Shown piece after piece: positions 30,758-43,969 of a DNA stretch of 64,000 bases (the first letter of the stretch is position 1; each line of letters begins with the position of its first letter). Made by a program: the position numbers and the translations under genes. Origin of the DNA: Harmothoe impar (lineage: Eukaryota > Annelida > Polychaeta > Phyllodocida > Polynoidae); the NCBI GenBank assembly GCA_947462335.1, contig OX381721.1, positions 34,708,303-34,772,302 on the forward strand, read 5' to 3'. The notes under the pieces were generated by a model, which worked only from the letters and a program-made list of their open reading frames with translations, was not told where the DNA came from and did not search any database.

Positions 30758-31573
30758 TGTATGTGTGGTGTATTGTCTGGGTGACTACCTATCCCACATA
30801 CCATTGTCCAAACTCACCGCGTAACATGAGACCTGTTTGAAAGTAAACAAAAATCAAGCCTCAGTGCAGAAACTATAAATGCTGCCGGTAATCTGTGGCA
30901 TGAAAAAACGGTTTTTATTAAACCATGAGCCATAGAGTTCCACAACAACAAAAGAAACCTGCAATACGCACAGTCTCTGCATTCGAAATATAAAAAAGGG
31001 TGCAAGAGTTATAACCCCTTTTTCATGTTTTAGGGAATGCAGGTGACAAAGGAGCAGTCATCTTTTAACAATAGAGAAGGGTGTGAGAAGGATGATATCT
31101 AATAATATAATAATACTTTGTCAGGGTGTTGTATCAGGGTATTCTGAGGGTCCGGATCTGCCATGTATAAAATTGGTCATCACACTACCCCCCCCCCCCC
31201 TTTACATTGTTAGCCTGGCCCACCAAATTATAGAGCCTCAGGGGTTAATATCATTGCCCCCCCACACCTCCCTGCTCAAGAGAAAAAGGAGAAATCATTC
31301 ACCACACCTCCCCCTGTTGTTAACAAATGCCCCCTCCCTAAGTGCAGGAACAGGCCTGTAGGTGTGTAGCCTGTATGCTGGTAACCCAAGCTGGCACCAC
31401 TCTGCCCACTTCCTCCACTAATGGTACCAGCACCCTCTGTGCACACAACCCCTACACCAACACCAGATCAGCTCTCACCTCCTCAACCCGCCAATATATT
31501 AGTATTCTACACATCACTATTTTTTAACAGAAATATGTATGTTTAAAGGGGGTCTTCCATATGTATATTTGTA

Positions 31574-31750
31574 TACCCTATTCGAGGTAATAAGCGCCCC
31601 CATAACAAGCTCCCCCCCCCCTTTAGAGAACCTTTAGGACTAGAATAAAGCCTTAATTTAAACAATTTAGGAGATAATTAAACTCCTAGGTATTAAAACG
31701 CCATAAAAGTAATTTTTTCAACGCCCAGAGCGCTTATTACATCAAGAGCG
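31574..31750. mobile_element. Degenerate TACCGTATTCGACGTAATAA MITE, copy 1
   Basis: The left end TACCCTATTCGAGGTAATAA and the right end GCGCTTATTACATCAAGAGC are diverged versions of the TIR at 39832-40016. The interior contains a poly(C) tract. Confidence 0.45.
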
Positions 31751-32009
31751 ATATGCAGGATTCTTTTCGTCAGATGAAATTTGTTTGGTTACATAAGATA
31801 CAACCACGTATTGCAGGTTACTCCAAAATATAATGCCAGCCATTGATTCTTTACCAGATTGATAAATGGATAAAGAGATGAACGTCAGATTAGTTCGACA
31901 ATTTTTATAGTATAAAGGAACTTAAGAAAAACAGTTACGATTGACTCTGGCTTTTTGTGCTGGAATAACTGTTTTGAACTTAAAAATCCACTAGAAAGGT
32001 GGGCAATAT

Positions 32010-32422
32010 TAGGGAGTGGTCATTTTTTAACAAAGGGAGGGGGGGGGCGGGGGTCGGTGGATTTTTGCCCGAGTGGGTCGAAAATATCTGGTCCCTCCAC
32101 CGGAGGGGTCAACATTTTTTTGGTTCACCCCCCCCCCCCCCCCTCAGGCAAGTTGAAATTTAGTGTGGCTGACCCCTGTGAGGTATAGTCATGTGCTGGG
32201 TTTTTTTTACTAAAAAGGGGTGCAATTTTTTTGGCATTATGATGAAAAAGTTTTTATGTAAACAATTCTCTTGCCAAATAAAAATAACCAACCAACCAAC
32301 CAAACCCCCCTCAAGAGGGGTCCACATTTTATTGGTCCCCCTCACCTTGAAGGGGTCATAAGTTTTTTGGTCACCCCCCTAATTTCACCCCCCCCCCTGG
32401 TAAAAAAATGACCACTCCCTTA
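32010..32422. mobile_element. TAGGGAGTGGTCATTTTTT TIR element
   Basis: Ends TAGGGAGTGGTCATTTTTTA and AAAAAATGACCACTCCCTTA. The interior has G-runs in the left half and C-runs in the right half, making an imperfect giant hairpin. A sister element with TAGGGATTGTTCATTTATTA ends is at 39206-39504. Confidence 0.7.
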
Positions 32423-33277
32423 GCAGAACAGAGCAAATGTAAAGTAAGGGTCATCAGTATTTTTCTACTTCAAAACATTCAAGAGACTTGCAATGAATTC
32501 GGCACAAATGTGGCTTATAACAAAGATTATGGGAGGAAGTGCACAATCATATTGCAGAAAACCGGATCCATCAGCATCAGAGGGTAACCTCGATTCAAAA
32601 TCGGGAGAATTTCATGGAATCGACCTAGGTTAGTTCATACTGTCAGACTGGTTAGTACTGACCATATCACTTTAATCTTCTCCATTTCACTGAGTATCAG
32701 GCCTTTTGAGTAAGGCATTAGTCATGTGTTGTTTTGCCTCAGCCATTCTTTGATACCAGTTTGTCATGCCTGACCAATGGACCTATGACTAACTTGGGAT
32801 AGTTACTTCAGGGCCGGGGCATTTAGATTCACTGTGTTATTGAATTTTACCAGGAGGCTCAGCCAGAACAAGTGCCTAATTTGCGGGACAAAAGTCGCGA
32901 GTGGTTTTGGGTGCCCATCAAAATTCTTTCACAAGAATTCCCATGAAAAACCTATCCAACAACATGTAAATACCACCTATTAACGACCACGTACCCCTAT
33001 CTTAACCCCCTCCCCATTGTCGCTGGTGTGAAATCAGGAGATTAGCCTGAGTGTCATATCCAGATAAGAAATTACCCGGAAACCAAGGGGCCAGTGGGGG
33101 TCTTATGCCAAATAATATAACAACCGGTCTCAGCCCTTGATTAGTCCAGTGTCGTTTTACATACCAGGTTTCAAGACAATGATAGCACAGGCCCATGACA
33201 TTACTCCCAAGTCATGGATAGATTAATCTATTCTACACACGTTTGATTACTTGAACAGTGTCAGGGTATGATCCATT

Positions 33278-33291
33278 AATATATATATATA

Positions 33292-33379
<88 letters not shown>

Positions 33380-33408
33380 TAATATAATTATATATATATA
33401 TATATAAT
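33278..33408. repeat. (AT)n microsatellite
   Basis: About 130 bp of AT dinucleotides with a few interruptions. Confidence 0.95.
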
Positions 33409-33811
33409 GTATTCTATTTAGGACAATTGTGTGCGTGAGACAGTGTGTGGCTTAAGTTCTGGATGTTGCACTATTTTAATAGCAGGCAGAAATATAGAAG
33501 GAAATGGAGAGAAAAGTTTATATTTGCTTGGCAGTTTAGTGTAGGAGATCCAGTGCTGCTATGCAGAGCGTGAGCTCAGCCCAACCCCCGCACTTTAGGG
33601 TACTTTCTAGTATCGCGAAATCGTATGTAAAACCTTCGGGACTTCTTATATGTCATCTGCAACATATATTCATTGTCCAACCCAAATATGGAAGTCATTG
33701 ACCCGGCCATATTGATACTGCAGCAAACCTGTGCAGCTCACAACAGTATGTGCATCTTTACATTGTGAATGGCAGAGGTCTGTCCTAATAACATGACATT
33801 TGTTACGAATG

Positions 33812-34075
33812 CACTGAAAAAGTAAACTCGTCTCCAGACTCGTCGAAGTGACTGTCATAAAATAAACGAGTCAAAAGTTGTCTAACGTATCAGGTTACCA
33901 TCCCACAAATAGAATCTGGAGCTGGCAAATGTCGGGTTTTGGGCTGGCACATACCAAGTGGGTCTTCTATCTCCAGTTAGAAGACCCACTTCCTTGTCAC
34001 TTAGACAAGTTTTATACTCGTTTATTTTATGACCATCACTTTGAAGAGTCAGGAGACAAGTTTATTTTTTGAGTG
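33812..34075. mobile_element. Long-TIR MITE (GTAAACTTGTCTCC family), copy 2
   Basis: It starts CACTGAAAAAGTAAACTCGT and ends GACAAGTTTATTTTTTGAGTG. The interior includes GTGACTGTCATAAAATAAAC and the GTGGGTCTTCTA/TAGAAGACCCAC centre, matching 27788-28112. Confidence 0.7.
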
Positions 34076-34448
34076 TGGTCTATGGACTCCTCACCAGACT
34101 TTGGCAAAGGTTGGGGACATATCCATACTGTAATGTATCAAAATATCAGAGCAGGTTAAAGTTATTAAAACAAGTGTTTATAGATATCATGCAAAAAAGG
34201 TTTTAGTGATTTTATGCAACTCCTGTTCTTCAAATGGCATTGTACCTTTCATACAGAGCTAGAAAATATATATTTCTACCTATATGTTACTTTAGATCCT
34301 CAAATACCAGTGTAGGGCACCTATTACAATCATTGCTGTGATGAAATTTTCATCAAAATCCTAAGATGATTGACAGGTGTGACCCCAGGTCAGCGGATGA
34401 CCTGAGGTCTCGCCTGTCAATCACCCAAAAGTACAATTGCCCTAATGG

Positions 34449-34886
34449 GGCACAATAAGTGGGAATAGAAGGTATTTGACCATACCTACCCCCAGTAAAC
34501 AAGCCCTAGGGATTCTAATGGAACTATAGTCATGTTGCTAGGACCACTCTGTTATCTAGCAACAGCAATTCCAAACATTCCATGCCTAGCAACCGGCACA
34601 ATAGGTGGGAATAGAAGGTATTTGACCATACCTACCCCCAGTAAACAAGCCCTGGGGATTCTAATGGAACTATAGTCATGTTGCTAGGACCACTCTGTTA
34701 CCTAGCAACAGCAATTCCAAACATTCCATGCCTAGCAACCGGCACAATAGGTGGGAATAGAAGGTATTTGACCATACCTACCCCCAGTAAACAAGCCCTG
34801 GGGATTCTAATGGAACTATAGTCATGTTGCTAGGACCACTCTGTTACCTAGCAACAGCAATTCCAAACATTCCATGCCTAGCAACT
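34449..34886 (+). repeat. Three tandem copies of a 146-bp unit
   Basis: GGCACAATAGGTGGGAATAG recurs at 34449, 34595 and 34741, each 146 bp apart; a fourth start is cut off at 34887. Copies are nearly identical. Each contains an inverted pair GTTGCTAGG / CCTAGCAAC. The period is close to nucleosomal DNA length. Confidence 0.95.
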
Positions 34887-34992
34887 GGCACAATATCTGA
34901 CCAACTGCCCTAACTTATTTGTCATCCCCCACTACCGTGGATGCCTTTAATTTCAGTTGATCATCATAATCTAAAGATTTATATGGAGAGAT

Positions 34993-35030
34993 CAAGCCAG
35001 AACCGAACACTTGTGTTTGGTTCTGGCTTG
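34993..35030. repeat. Short perfect-type hairpin
   Basis: CAAGCCAGAACCGAACAC and GTGTTTGGTTCTGGCTTG pair over 18 bp with one mismatch-type (G-T) position and a 2-nt loop. Too short and too tight for a standard pre-miRNA. Confidence 0.6.
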
Positions 35031-36936
35031 TAATTCCTATGATAATTTTGGAAATTAATAGCCAACAGATCATGTTGAAATAGTGTCTTTTGGAGCCCCT
35101 ATGTGTAAAGTAATCCACGCTCATGGATGATAGTAGTATGGTCACCATTTAATATGATACTGATACTGATGTTTATCAATTGGACATCGACATTGAAAGC
35201 TCGAGACAGATAAAACGGATGTACAAACTTATTCTCTCTATGGTGAAATAAAGACATTGCAAACTAAAAAGAAATCATTGAAATGAAACACTCTCAGCTA
35301 TAGTCATGGAACATTGACTACTTTATCAGAATTATCCTTAAATTCAAAATGAGACGTTAACTGTAGGCCCTACTCTCCGTCTTTAACAATACCTCAATCC
35401 TTATCTCAGATTCTGAGTTGGTAAAACATTCCTTTTTGTTGCAAAAGGCTGATTTCTGTAGTCCAAAAACACCCCTTATTATAGAAATCAGGGATACAGT
35501 CTTGAGATATAAAGATAAAACACCCCCTTTTTTTAGAAAATCTTGAACATTGAAAATATTTATTATTGTGAAATCCAAAAAGCATTACAAGTGTCAAATA
35601 GTCTCAAATAAAGTGAACGGACTCTAGGGACTCTTCTGTAGAAGGTAGTAGGAGAGAAGGGGTATTACTTGTCTTATCCCCATCACACACTGCAGTACCC
35701 ATACAATCTCATCAGAAATAGTTCCGAGGAATGTGTTCCATTTTCGACAGCAAAACAATTTTAAACCTTTGTTTTTCATACCTTCCTTTAAAAAAAGAGA
35801 CATCGTTAAAACCTCTGAGAAATGATTATAGTAGCAATGATGTAATATTTGTATAGCTGAATAGCATATTTTGTCATAAAATATCATAATTATGCAGATG
35901 TAAAAATTATCGAAATGAAAAGTACAATACAACAATACAACACAAATATTTGAATCTACTCATAGTTGTGAATCTTTTTTTTCAAAGAAGAGGTGAGGTT
36001 GCAAGGTGGTCCACCACGTTTTGGCAGAAAAAAAGAAGTAGTGCCAGAACAAACGGGTGGGAGAATCTGCTAGGAGATTGGGGCCCGCCCCGCCTTGGTG
36101 GTCTCAGACAGGGAAATGAATTTTCACTATAGTTTAATGTTATGTAGCATGCGATAAAAAATTCCCAGCCGGTTATTGAGGGAAAATCTCTTAGGAATGA
36201 AAAGGAAAACCTTTTATACACTATATATATATAAATTAGAACCGGCTGTTTATCACCGAAATCTGAAATACTGGTTCCTAACATGAATGAACCACCATAA
36301 TTGACCATATATGCAGTGAATAAATTCATTTCAGACCAAACCTAAATGAACATTGAAATATAGGCCTATCCCTTCAATAATCATATATCTTGAGGTGCCA
36401 TCTCAATCATGATATGCTGGGGGCCATTTCTGTCAGGCGTCAAGCCGTCGAAGGACCGGCGATGCTAGGCCAGCGGCCACTATTTTGATCTTTTGACTAG
36501 TTTACAAGAGGATAAAATTTATTCACTCTTAATCTGGAAGATGCTAGACTGATTTGTGATTTTTTTACAGAGTTTTAGCAAATTTTCCAAACTATTTTAA
36601 CCACCCAAAACTGATCTAGTATTTACTGCAGAGTTCATCTTCAGAGTGACCCTGGGATTCCCTAGCTGAGACCTGGTTTGCTGATGCTGGAGCGTCGACC
36701 CGCCCCCTGGTGTGTGCTGTGTGTACTAGTAATGACGGCCGGCAGGGGGCGGCAGGGGGCGCGGCACAGACTCCCCATGTTCTGTAAATAAGATAATATT
36801 TGTGACGAAACTCTCACTCATTAGGGCCGAGGGTAGAGGTTAGAATGGATACTTCATACATTATCTTACACTGTAGGGGCCGCATGGTGCTGTAATACAT
36901 GTCTATGCTGTGGTGTACCCTGCTCTTTATCTATAT
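35031..36936. other. No gene or repeat recognised
   Basis: AT-rich sequence with scattered short open frames on both strands, none with domain-like composition or splice context. A GC-rich patch near 36700-36770 (GGCAGGGGGCGGCAGGGGGC) stands out, but I see no function for it. Confidence 0.5.
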
Positions 36937-36989
36937 CATGCATCATGTAGTCTTGGTGAGTAACCAGGGCTGCATTGAAGCATCATGAC

Positions 36990-38335
36990 CATCCCACATG
37001 TTTGATACATTGCCAAAGGATCGCGCTTGGTTTGCATCATTGGCGAGACAATACAGAAAATAGCACATTAGGGCAGTATGCGGCCCTCAAGGTTATCGCT
37101 ACTCTTAACTTTGTATCTGTGAAATGTCCTGTTTTTTCCCCCAAAGGTAGCTTATATCATTTAGAAATTAAAAATGTAAAAAAAATGGGGGGGGTCCCGA
37201 GCTACTTTTTTTATTACAGATTTTTGAAAAAAAAAGTATTGTCAATTTTTGCCAAAAATTACAAAAAAATGGGAAATTTTCATGATTTTTTTTCTTAGTG
37301 AACCAATGCCCACATTAATTTTGTATTGCACATGAATAATCCTAGGTCATGTCTTTTAATGGGAAAAATAAATCATGGTCCAAAAAGGTACTTTTGTATG
37401 AGAAAACGGGGGTGGTTTTACGACGATTATTCAAATTTAATGCATAATTCTTCAGCAATATCTAAATATCACTGAAAAAAATCCATGAACTTTTTTTTTT
37501 AATTTTTTCAAAAAATTGTTTAGATCAATAGCTAACATTTTAAAGGACTTTTGATAGGTGGTCCTGGGCATATTTTTATGTTCTTTGGCCTTTGAACTTA
37601 AAAAATAATGCAAAACTGGACTAAATTTCATATTTAAAGCCTAAAATAATGGGTAAAATGGCAAAATTCGGGGTATAAAATGGTCTATATCCTACCCTTG
37701 GTTATTTTAAAGAACCTGATGAGATCTATATCCATCTAGATAATGATTTATTGATTAATAAGTCCAATATTCTAACTTATATTGAAAATAGCAAATATTA
37801 TTGGCTATAAATGTATCAAATTTTCAAAGTCCAATAAAATGCTCAATTTGCTCAAAATTAGTTCATCTTGTATATGTATCTAGTTTTCTAATATTAGCTC
37901 AATCTGATACATTTAAGCTATATGCGCAGAGACCTGCGCAGTGCTCCATTTTCAATGAGTAGCGATCAACCTAAAGGTTAACAAGCTGAGTGCTGCCAGC
38001 GCCACTAGTGGGAGGGGCAGGAACTAATATGCCGCCCACGCTGACACAGGGAAGGCTTGGGGTGTGTTATCACTAATGTTTGTGAATATACATGGGTGCC
38101 TAGATTTTTTACAGTGTCGCCATGTCGATTTTTAGCAAAAGTGCCATGTCGCTGTGTCGAGTTTTATCTTTTATCTTATACACACTGCCGTGTTGATGTT
38201 TAGCAAAGGTGCCGTGTCGCCGTGTCGATTTTTATCCAATACTACATTTTGTATAATTAATCTAAATCTTTGCGTCCGTCGATTTTTTAAAGTGCCGTGT
38301 CGCTGTTTTAAAGGCCCGTGTCGATAGTCACATAC
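36990..38335. other. AT-rich non-coding stretch ending in ATGTCG repeats
   Basis: Poly(A/T)-rich to about 37900. At about 38100-38330, degenerate repeats of GCCGTGTCGATTTTTAGCAA occur, related to the termini of the elements at 40020-40713 and 50526-50922. No gene seen. Confidence 0.45.
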
Positions 38336-38694
38336 TACTTTAAATGATTGTGTCTAGTAGTAGACGACCCAGCTGGGAAGTCGATACAAGGCGTTTAGGG
38401 TACCACCAGAGAGCAATAATAACTATTATTATACGATCTTGGCTCTGATCGTGCTTTTTAGGTGATATTCCCGTTCTGATATTCCTGCATACCGCACACT
38501 TGGCAAGGTGAAATCGTGCTGATATTCTGGATATCAGAACGATTTGGAATGAGTTACCGGATATCAGAACGATTCTGTCGGAACTCTCGACAGCCATAAA
38601 ATCCGAGGATTCATGGAGACTCATACGCTTATCCTCCTTCGTCTTTAGTACCACACTCTACTGTATGACAAACAAGTCAGGGGCACCTACCTTT

Positions 38695-38790
38695 TCAAAG
38701 GGGCATTCTCACCATTCGCACTTACCACATGGCAGACTAGAACAGTACTAGAATTGTGAGTGGGAAACGCTCGGTGAGAATGCCACTTTA
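38695..38790. mobile_element. Tiny hairpin MITE
   Basis: The ends AAAGGGGCATTCTCACC and GGTGAGAATGCCACTTT are inverted with one difference, enclosing about 60 bp. Confidence 0.5.
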
Positions 38791-39205
38791 AATGATTGTC
38801 ACATGAAAGGGATGACCAGAACCATGCAGAGGAGGAGTGGTCTAAAGCATTATTTACCATACTTTATAACTGTGCTTGATGCTTAGCCTTCATGATGGGT
38901 TGGGGCGGGGGTACACCAGTAATCTTTTAGAGAAAGGGGGTGCAAGGGGGTGGGGGGGCTCAGGAAATGTATGTATACTTGAGGGGGGGGCACTCAAATG
39001 CGGATATGATGCAACACATGGGGGTGGGGGTGTATTTTCTGGGGAAAAAATGCGCACATACTTTATGGAAGCCCCCAAACTGATGCACATATATACTGGA
39101 TAAAAATAATTAGAAATATAGACATATCTTTTTGAATGAGCTTAGCGCCCCCCCCCCTCCCCCCGGTTAAGGGGTCGAAAATGCCCCCCCCTTTCTCCTA
39201 AGACT

Positions 39206-39504
39206 TAGGGATTGTTCATTTATTAGGTACAGGGGGGGGTCGGTTTCGGGGGGGGGCGTAAAAATTTCTGACCCCTCTTGAGGGGGGGGGCGCAAGAATT
39301 AAAGCCCCTTTTTAGCAAAAAAGCCTGCGCATTACTATAGTTCAAAGGGGGGGCGAAAAATTGTCCCCACCTTCGGCGATGTGGGGGGGGGGGCACGAAA
39401 CGTTCCAAGCACTCTCGAGGGGGGGGGGCGTAGAAAAATGTTGCCCCTCCCCGCAAAATCTCACCACCCCCCCCCCCTGTAAATAATAAATGAACACTCC
39501 CTTA
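39206..39504. mobile_element. TAGGGATTGTTCATTTATTA TIR element with G/C-run arms
   Basis: Ends TAGGGATTGTTCATTTATTA / TAATAAATGAACACTCCCTTA (with one internal difference). Repeated G-runs, such as GGGGGGGCG, on one side mirror C-runs on the other. Related to 32010-32422. The long open frames here come from the G/C runs. Confidence 0.65.
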
Positions 39505-39831
39505 CACATCGTCACATGCAGGAGCAGGAGGGTTATGGTACTGAAGACTGCCACTAGGTGGGGTGCAGAGCGCCTCCTGTTAGTTCCTGTATTCCCCACA
39601 CGGCGGCAGCACCACACATATAACGTCGAGGCATATTGGCTGCTCTATTTGGATGACAGGTTGGATTATAATGCTTTAACCTATTGTAGAAATACTACGC
39701 CAAACTACTCTGGTAATTTGACGTGTTACAATTAAGATATTCCACAAACTTGTGACTAGGTTTGGTGAAGAGTCCTTTGCGAATATCATGTTCTAGGACA
39801 GAGCACTGTACCGATTCACATTTAATGGGGG

Positions 39832-40016
39832 TACCGTATTCGACGTAATAAGCGCACAGTGCACTTAAAAAATGATTATGGACACCTTTTAGTAGTTAAG
39901 AGTCTAATTAGGGTAAAAAATTGAGATACTTTTGGCTATTTCTAGCATAAGAATCAGCCAAACACGGGGGGTGTGCGCTTATTAGGGGGTGTGCGCTTAT
40001 TACGTCGAATACGGTA
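39832..40016. mobile_element. MITE, TACCGTATTCGACGTAATAA ends, copy 2
   Basis: A perfect 26-bp TIR beginning TACCGTATTCGACGTAATAA. The right end has a partial duplication of GTGTGCGCTTATTA. About 185 bp, TA at the ends, in line with Tc1/mariner-like MITEs found in many animals. Near-identical copy at 47628-47814. Confidence 0.85.
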
Positions 40017-40019
40017 TAG

Positions 40020-40713
40020 ATGGGGGTCCCCATGTCACATGTTCATTTTAATGGCAATGTTGCACGTCAATGTCGCTAAATAACGCTAATGCCCCATGTC
40101 GATTTTAAGAAAGGTCCATGTCCCATGATGATGTCACTAAGCTTTTAAGCCAGGGGGGGAGTCAAGTGCCATGGTGCCCTCTATACCGCGGAGCATATAT
40201 GCTGTTGCATCGGCCTAGTAGCGGCAGTCTCTAACAGGGCAGTGAACAGGCAACACTGTACATTCCAGTGTGGTCCAAACTTGTTGGAAGGGCTTTAGTA
40301 TACATGATTAGCATGAGGTGGCACCACTGTACTGAAGGAGGGCCATGGTCATATAGCCTACCCTCAGTACATTTGCATTGCATTGAGAGAGCATGAATGA
40401 AACCCTCATATTGAGATAACGACAGAAGCTTTATAATGCTACATTGAAATATAACTTGCAAAAGGGTAAATCTTCCCAGGAAAAAATACAACAGAAATTA
40501 AGCTTGGATAGCTTTTGTGTAATAACTGCTTAAAATATGGTTAAAAGTGACTGTGTGTAGTTCCCACTTTAGCCACTCAATGCGGATGGCACTGCGGCAC
40601 TTGATTCCCCCCCTTCTTTGAAGCCTTCTGTCACATGTCACTAAGCCCCATGTCGCAATTCGATTTTAAGAATAGGCCATGTCGCCGTGTCGAATTTAGG
40701 GGTCTTCCCCCAT
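40020..40713. mobile_element. TIR element, ATGGGGGTCCCCATGTC ends
   Basis: The left end ATGGGGGTCCCCATGTCACA is mirrored by a right end GTCGAATTTAGGGGTCTTCC + CCCAT. Both arms hold repeats of CCATGTCGATTTTAAGAA. It shares termini with 50526-50922. The interior is not coding. Confidence 0.5.
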
Positions 40714-41218
40714 TTTAATAGAAAGATGTAGTTTCAGCATGGCACGGTCAACAACTTCTATATTTGATATATCATAGGTAGTAGGTGAACTGTACGAACT
40801 CTCACTATTTTTGTTAATTTACGTTTATTCTAAAGATAGGTAACAGAAAAGGCAGTTTATTTTTATGGAATACAGCAGCCCTATCAAAAGGTTTAACCAA
40901 AGAAGGCAGTATTTCACACACGGTGACACCCCGTGAAATCACCCATGCTCGTAATAAAGCTATTTCAGGCTTTATCATAATTTTGGTAATTCGAAACGAA
41001 AAACATAAAGGCAAACGTGTGTTAAATCTGTGTATAGAGTCATTTCACTTGTTCAAGGTGGGGCCGCAGTTCACTATCTTCTCTTAGAATACACCCTGTG
41101 GAGTACTCTCCGTTTCGTCCACAGGCAACAAAGTGTCCACAGGTCAAGGAAAGACATTACTAGGTGCTGTTAAAATTGATTTTGTTTTTACTTGGAGTAT
41201 AATTTCTTTGTCACATTA

Positions 41219-41466
41219 ATAGGTTTCCCACAAAAAAAATCAGATTGAATTCCATGACAAAAATCTCAATTTTCCATGACATTTTTGTGGAGGTCGGGGC
41301 TTGGTCCCCGAGAAAATGTCTAAAATCTAGAAAGCAAATGGTACATTCTAGGAGATTTTGTCATATTTATTCCATTTTTTTCAAATTCCATGACATTCCA
41401 TGAATTTCCAGACAACTTTCAAATTCCATGACATTCCATGACTTTCCATGACACGTGGGAACCCTG
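41219..41466. mobile_element. hAT-type MITE remnant (TTCCATGACAT repeats)
   Basis: The right end GACACGTGGGAACCCTG matches the CAGGGTTCCCAC-type terminus of metazoan hAT MITEs. The left end, GGTTTCCCACAA, is worn. Interior is repeated AATTCCATGACATT. Confidence 0.5.
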
Positions 41467-42333
41467 CATTAATGTTTTCACCATACAGGCAACTTTAGTA
41501 CCCATCAGACAAGAAATATCAGTTAGTTAATTGTAGGCTACATCTTATTCTATTGTGTATCATATATTGCCAGGCTGGGAGATTCGGTTATCTAATGATA
41601 TCATTTTTAATGTACTTATAATGGACCTTGCTAATTTCTCATCTGAAGAAGTAAATTAATGTTTATATAAAGGATTTGATAATGGGTGTGAACACTTTGT
41701 GGCATGTGGACAAAACGCGACTCCACACACTCCACCTTCAACTCGTGAAATAACTTTTCAACAGGCTGATACTTGTGAACCTTTATGTATATATCGAATC
41801 TTGCGTGATGATGTTATGATGGTATAGAATGTCTAAAAGAAAAGAGCACCTTTAATATAGATAGTCTCAGTATCGATTCGGACATACTTTATAAATCATA
41901 TATGTATTATCAGAAGTTGGAAGTACCATACTGCCTTTGAGCAGTTGACGAATTGAATGTACCCGGTATGTATGAAAATGATGTGCATTTGAGTACTACT
42001 TTTCTAAGCTTTATTCAATGAAACTTATCAATATACATGGGCATTTTTTTGCGAATGCCAAATGATTTGATTTAAGTAAATGTTATCACACACAACTTGA
42101 ACATAAAGCTATATTGACCAACATAAACAATGCATGGTCAAACCAAGTTGCTTTTGGATCTCTACTAACTATTGATGCTGGACTTTTAGATAAACCAGAA
42201 TCCACAAAATCCAACCTGTAAGGTCTATGCGCTTCACAAAGATGATTATTTTTTTACTTTGGCAATCTTCAGTTTCATTTTCACATTTAATATGGTGCGT
42301 GTTTGCACATGTCCTTCTCATGTTTTTGTTCAG

Positions 42334-43149
42334 TACACTGTAAAAAATGTGTGTTGCGGGAACATGGATAAAGCGTAACACACATATATATTCAACACAC
42401 TTGAGCGTGAACACACTTTTCTCAACACACTTACACACTTTTTTGTCAAATGTGTGTAGGGAATAAAAGCGTGTACGATTTACACACATTTCTATTGACA
42501 CCAGATGGCACCACAAGCACTGTTTTAAAAATTTCAGTCACACTTCAAGATTGCAATTACACTTTTGATCTTGTTTAATGATTTGATATCAAATTTTAAA
42601 CATGTAATCAAGTGTAACTTCAATGGATGCATGAATCTAAGAAGTAATACTCCCTTTAAAGACTGAATATCCTGTCCTATGGAGGTCTAACAAATGTGGG
42701 AGGAATAGGACACCTTTCCTGTGTGTTCAACTATAATATAAGTCAATGTGTAATTGAAACCTGCATAAGGTCATTCTGTACAAGGCCTTGCTATGTAGGA
42801 TGACTGCCACAATTAGTCACCATTGCACAGGTGGCTATACATGCTGTGGTTAATGAAATTTTGCCTGTTGGTGCACTAGGGGTATTCCGTCAGCAGCCAG
42901 TGCCAGGGAATGTTGAATAACACACTTAATATATCTAAACACTTTATAAAGCAACACACATATTTATCTCTTACACACTTTCTCCTACACACTTTACGTT
43001 TTACACACTTTTTATCTCAACACACTTTTAAGATTAACACACTTTTGACAAAAGTGTGTAGTGTGTTAAAAAAAAGGGTGTGTAAAATAAGTATACAAAA
43101 AAGTGTGTTACAAAAGTGTGTTAAGTTAACACACATTTTTTAGAGTGTA
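42334..43149. mobile_element. 816-bp TIR element with ACACACTTTT repeats
   Basis: TACACTGTAAAAAATGTGTG at the left and CACACATTTTTTAGAGTGTA at the right are inverted. Both subterminal regions are dense in TTACACACTTTT / AAAAGTGTGTAA units facing each other. Flanked by TA-containing ends. Interior 42540-42900 is unique and non-coding. Confidence 0.7.
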
Positions 43150-43969
43150 CTCAGCATACCGACCGAGGTAAGAATAATAGTTGGAACAACTGTCCTCATA
43201 ATCATCATATGGCCAAAAGAAAAAAAAACGTTTGTTTCAGGAAACATGGTCCAAAGAGGGTTGGCAGGTTGATTTATATATTTTTTTATTAATTGTTGGA
43301 AGTACCTGGAATGTATCGCAAATCGTTAAATCAACTCCCGGGTCATCAGGATGACTCGCTTATTCTTACAGTGACTAGGAATATCATGACATTGTTGGAT
43401 ATTCTTGTTAAGGCGGTTTTATTCTAATAACTTGGATTACAGATCCGCGGCTGAGATTATTGGCATTTTGCAAAAAAAGAAGTTATCATTGTTATTTCTT
43501 TTACCTCATCCTGCTAGTATATGTTGACCAGCAAGAAGGCAACACGATGCCTTTCAGATTAAAGGTATTTTTCATCTAAAGGTCTATCTTCATTTAATCG
43601 TCCAAAGGGGGGCTTTCCATGTTGTGTTTTTGTGGCTTGTTTTTTTACTTTGGCCGCTGGGAAATTTCGGTACTCAGGGGGGGGGGGCTGAGTATTCCCG
43701 TCCCCTCCCCCCTTCTGCCCACCCAAAATATCTCCTGTAAAATCCTGTAATCCAAGTACATGTATTAAAATAAGGTGGCCTAAAATTTTCTGAAGTCAGC
43801 AATTAATTATAGATGGAAACTTCCTAACTATGATATGTTAAGTTTTGAAAAATATGAATACTTTACAACAAAATTCCCAAAAACTTGGTGAAAAATACTA
43901 GGATCTTTGAATCTTTGAGTCGGTGGCCTGAAACACACCTTTTCTTATTAGGCCTAATCATCATAGCCA
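43150..43969. other. Downstream flank of the kelch gene
   Basis: About 820 bp with no gene. It likely contains the 3' UTR and poly(A) site of the minus-strand kelch gene, but I could not fix the site. A G-run sits near 43680. Confidence 0.4.

Noticed and set aside
34993..35030. microRNA precursor
   Set aside because: An 18-bp stem with a 2-nt loop is too short and tight for a standard pre-miRNA.
38340..38654. 104-codon minus-strand frame
   Set aside because: Sequence includes internal repeats of GATATCAGAACGAT and has no recognisable protein pattern.
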